Of a stretch of 42,729 bases of DNA, positions 41,627-42,729 are shown piece by piece. A model generated the notes under the pieces. That model was not told where the DNA came from, searched no databases, and saw only the letters and a list, made by a program, of their open reading frames with translations. The stretch comes from JAKFWF01 sp031367505 (GTDB lineage Bacteria > Pseudomonadota > Alphaproteobacteria > Rhizobiales > Hyphomicrobiaceae), in assembly GCA_031367505.1 (NCBI GenBank), contig JANLPY010000592.1:1-42729 (forward strand), read 5' to 3'. A program made the position numbers and the translations under genes. Numbering within the stretch: the first letter of the stretch is position 1; each line of letters starts with the position of its first letter.

Positions 41627-42729
41627 GTGCTCGTGCCGGTATTGCCGCGGTCGCGGCGCCCCCATCACGTGACGGCCGCCGGCGAGGTTGATCCGAAAGC
41701 TGTGCCGCCGCTGCATAGTCCGGCAGATCGGCTTGCCGAGGCCGTCGGCCTGGCGCACGCGATCGAACTCGATGTGTTCGACGGCATCGTCGTGACGGTG
41801 CCGACGCCGCGTCCAGCCACCTTGTTCGGCACCGGAAAGGTGGCCGAGATCGGTCGCCTTATCGCCGATCACGCCATCGACCTCGTGATCATCGACCATG
41901 CGGTTTCACCGATCCAGCAGCGCAATCTGGAAAAGGAATGGAACACCAAAGTCCTCGATCGAACGGGGCTGATCCTCGAAATTTTCGGGCGGCGCGCGCA
42001 GACACGGGAAGGCCGCCTGCAGGTTGAGCTGGCGCATTTGACGTATCAAAAGAGCCGGCTGGTCCGCAGTTGGACCCACTTGGAACGGCAACGCGGCGGC
42101 GCTGGCTTTCTCGGTGGCCCCGGTGAAAGCCAACTCGAACTCGACCGGCGATTGATCCAGGACCGCATCGACGCGATCAAGATTGATTTGTCGCAGGTCG
42201 TGAAAACGCGCGAACTGCATCGCAAGGGCCGCCGCAAGGTGCCGTATCCGATCGTCGCGATCGTCGGGTATACCAACGCTGGTAAATCGACACTGTTCAA
42301 CAAAATCACCGGCGCGACGGTGCTGGCGAAGGATCAAGTGTTTGCGACACTCGATCCGACGATGCGAGAGGTGAAGCTGCCGGGCGGGCGGCGGATTATC
42401 CTATCAGATACGGTCGGTTTCATTTCGGACTTACCGACGATGCTGGTCGCAGCTTTCCGCGCTACGCTGGAAGAAGTCATCGAGGCCGATCTCGTCCTGC
42501 ATGTGCGTGATATTGCTCACGTAGAAACCGATGCCCAACGCGCTGACGTCATTGCAGTGTTGACCGATCTCGGCATTCGGGCCGAGGCGACCAACACCCG
42601 CGTGGTTGAAGTTTGGAATAAGGTCGATTTGCTCATTGGTGAGGCGCGGGAAGAGGCACTTTGGGCGGCCGGAAGGGCGGAGCGAATTCCAGCGCTCGTC
42701 TCGGCCGTTACCGGTGAGGGAATCGACGA
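41627..42729 (+). CDS. hflX: GTPase HflX, cut by right window edge
   Basis: The frame runs off the window end. Visible parts are the HflX N-terminal domain ('RLAEAVGLAHAIELDV', 'PATLFGTGKVAEIG'), the Gly-rich hinge 'RGGAGFLGGPGESQLELDRR', and the G domain with G1 'GYTNAGKST', G3 'DTVGF' and G4 'NKVD'. HflX binds the ribosome and splits stalled 70S particles. The start is uncertain: the frame opens right after the hfq TAA, but the first conventional start codon is GTG at 41627, without a good ribosome-binding site. The start given is therefore a minimum. Confidence 0.9.
   Translation, partial: MLVPVLPRSRRPHHVTAAGEVDPKAVPPLHSPADRLAEAVGLAHAIELDVFDGIVVTVPTPRPATLFGTGKVAEIGRLIADHAIDLVIIDHAVSPIQQRNLEKEWNTKVLDRTGLILEIFGRRAQTREGRLQVELAHLTYQKSRLVRSWTHLERQRGGAGFLGGPGESQLELDRRLIQDRIDAIKIDLSQVVKTRELHRKGRRKVPYPIVAIVGYTNAGKSTLFNKITGATVLAKDQVFATLDPTMREVKLPGGRRIILSDTVGFISDLPTMLVAAFRATLEEVIEADLVLHVRDIAHVETDAQRADVIAVLTDLGIRAEATNTRVVEVWNKVDLLIGEAREEALWAAGRAERIPALVSAVTGEGID

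Overview
The window is chromosomal DNA of an alphaproteobacterium, most likely a Rhodospirillales-type lineage. Several gene neighbourhoods typical of that class support this: dusB-ntrB-ntrC-ntrY-ntrX-D-amino acid transaminase-hfq-hflX, eno-ftsB-like-pdhA-pdhB-pdhC-lpd-lipA-ratA with a lipoyl domain on E1-beta, alr-radA-cvpA-purF, and a fused ispDF. The DNA is GC-rich apart from a short AT-rich patch beside a transposase at the left edge. No rRNA, tRNA or CRISPR array was seen.

Layout. Positions 1-1400 are an accessory edge: the 3' end of an IS5-type transposase gene and two unrecognised small genes. Positions 1.5-5.0 kb hold an IlvD/Edd-family dehydratase, an overlapping secreted tyrosine/dual-specificity-type phosphatase and a ketopantoate-reductase-like protein, followed by a palindromic repeat cluster. 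Positions 5.2-8.4 kb (minus strand) hold a citrate synthase, an endonuclease/exonuclease/phosphatase gene broken by one in-frame stop codon, and a membrane-anchored repeat protein. nnrU stands alone on plus. Positions 9.4-14.8 kb (minus) carry purF, cvpA, radA, alr and a GFA-family gene. A 430-base gap then holds a perfect 30-base inverted repeat pair. A small conserved gene and queC follow on minus.

Positions 16.4-30.1 kb (plus) are the central-carbon block: enolase, an FtsB-like protein, all pyruvate dehydrogenase subunits, two small lipoproteins, lipoamide dehydrogenase, a Bcr/CflA-type exporter, two YeaQ-like membrane proteins, lipoyl synthase, a small P-loop kinase-like protein and a RatA/Coq10-like protein. 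PDH E1/E2/E3 and LipA work together: LipA builds the lipoyl cofactor carried by the lipoyl domains of both PdhB and PdhC. The most unusual feature of the window is here: two paralogous Uma2-family (PD-(D/E)XK nuclease-like) genes sit in the two gaps of pdhABC, giving the order pdhA-uma2-pdhB-uma2-pdhC. They are 57% identical over their length without gaps, and each lies just upstream of a gene starting with a nearly identical lipoyl domain.

Positions 30.1-32.4 kb (minus) hold cinA/pncC, a MarR-type regulator and ispDF. Positions 32.5-42.7 kb (plus) hold dusB, the nitrogen two-component pairs NtrB/NtrC and NtrY/NtrX, a D-amino acid transaminase, hfq and an hflX cut by the right edge. All functions are read from motifs and gene order; nothing was checked against a database.
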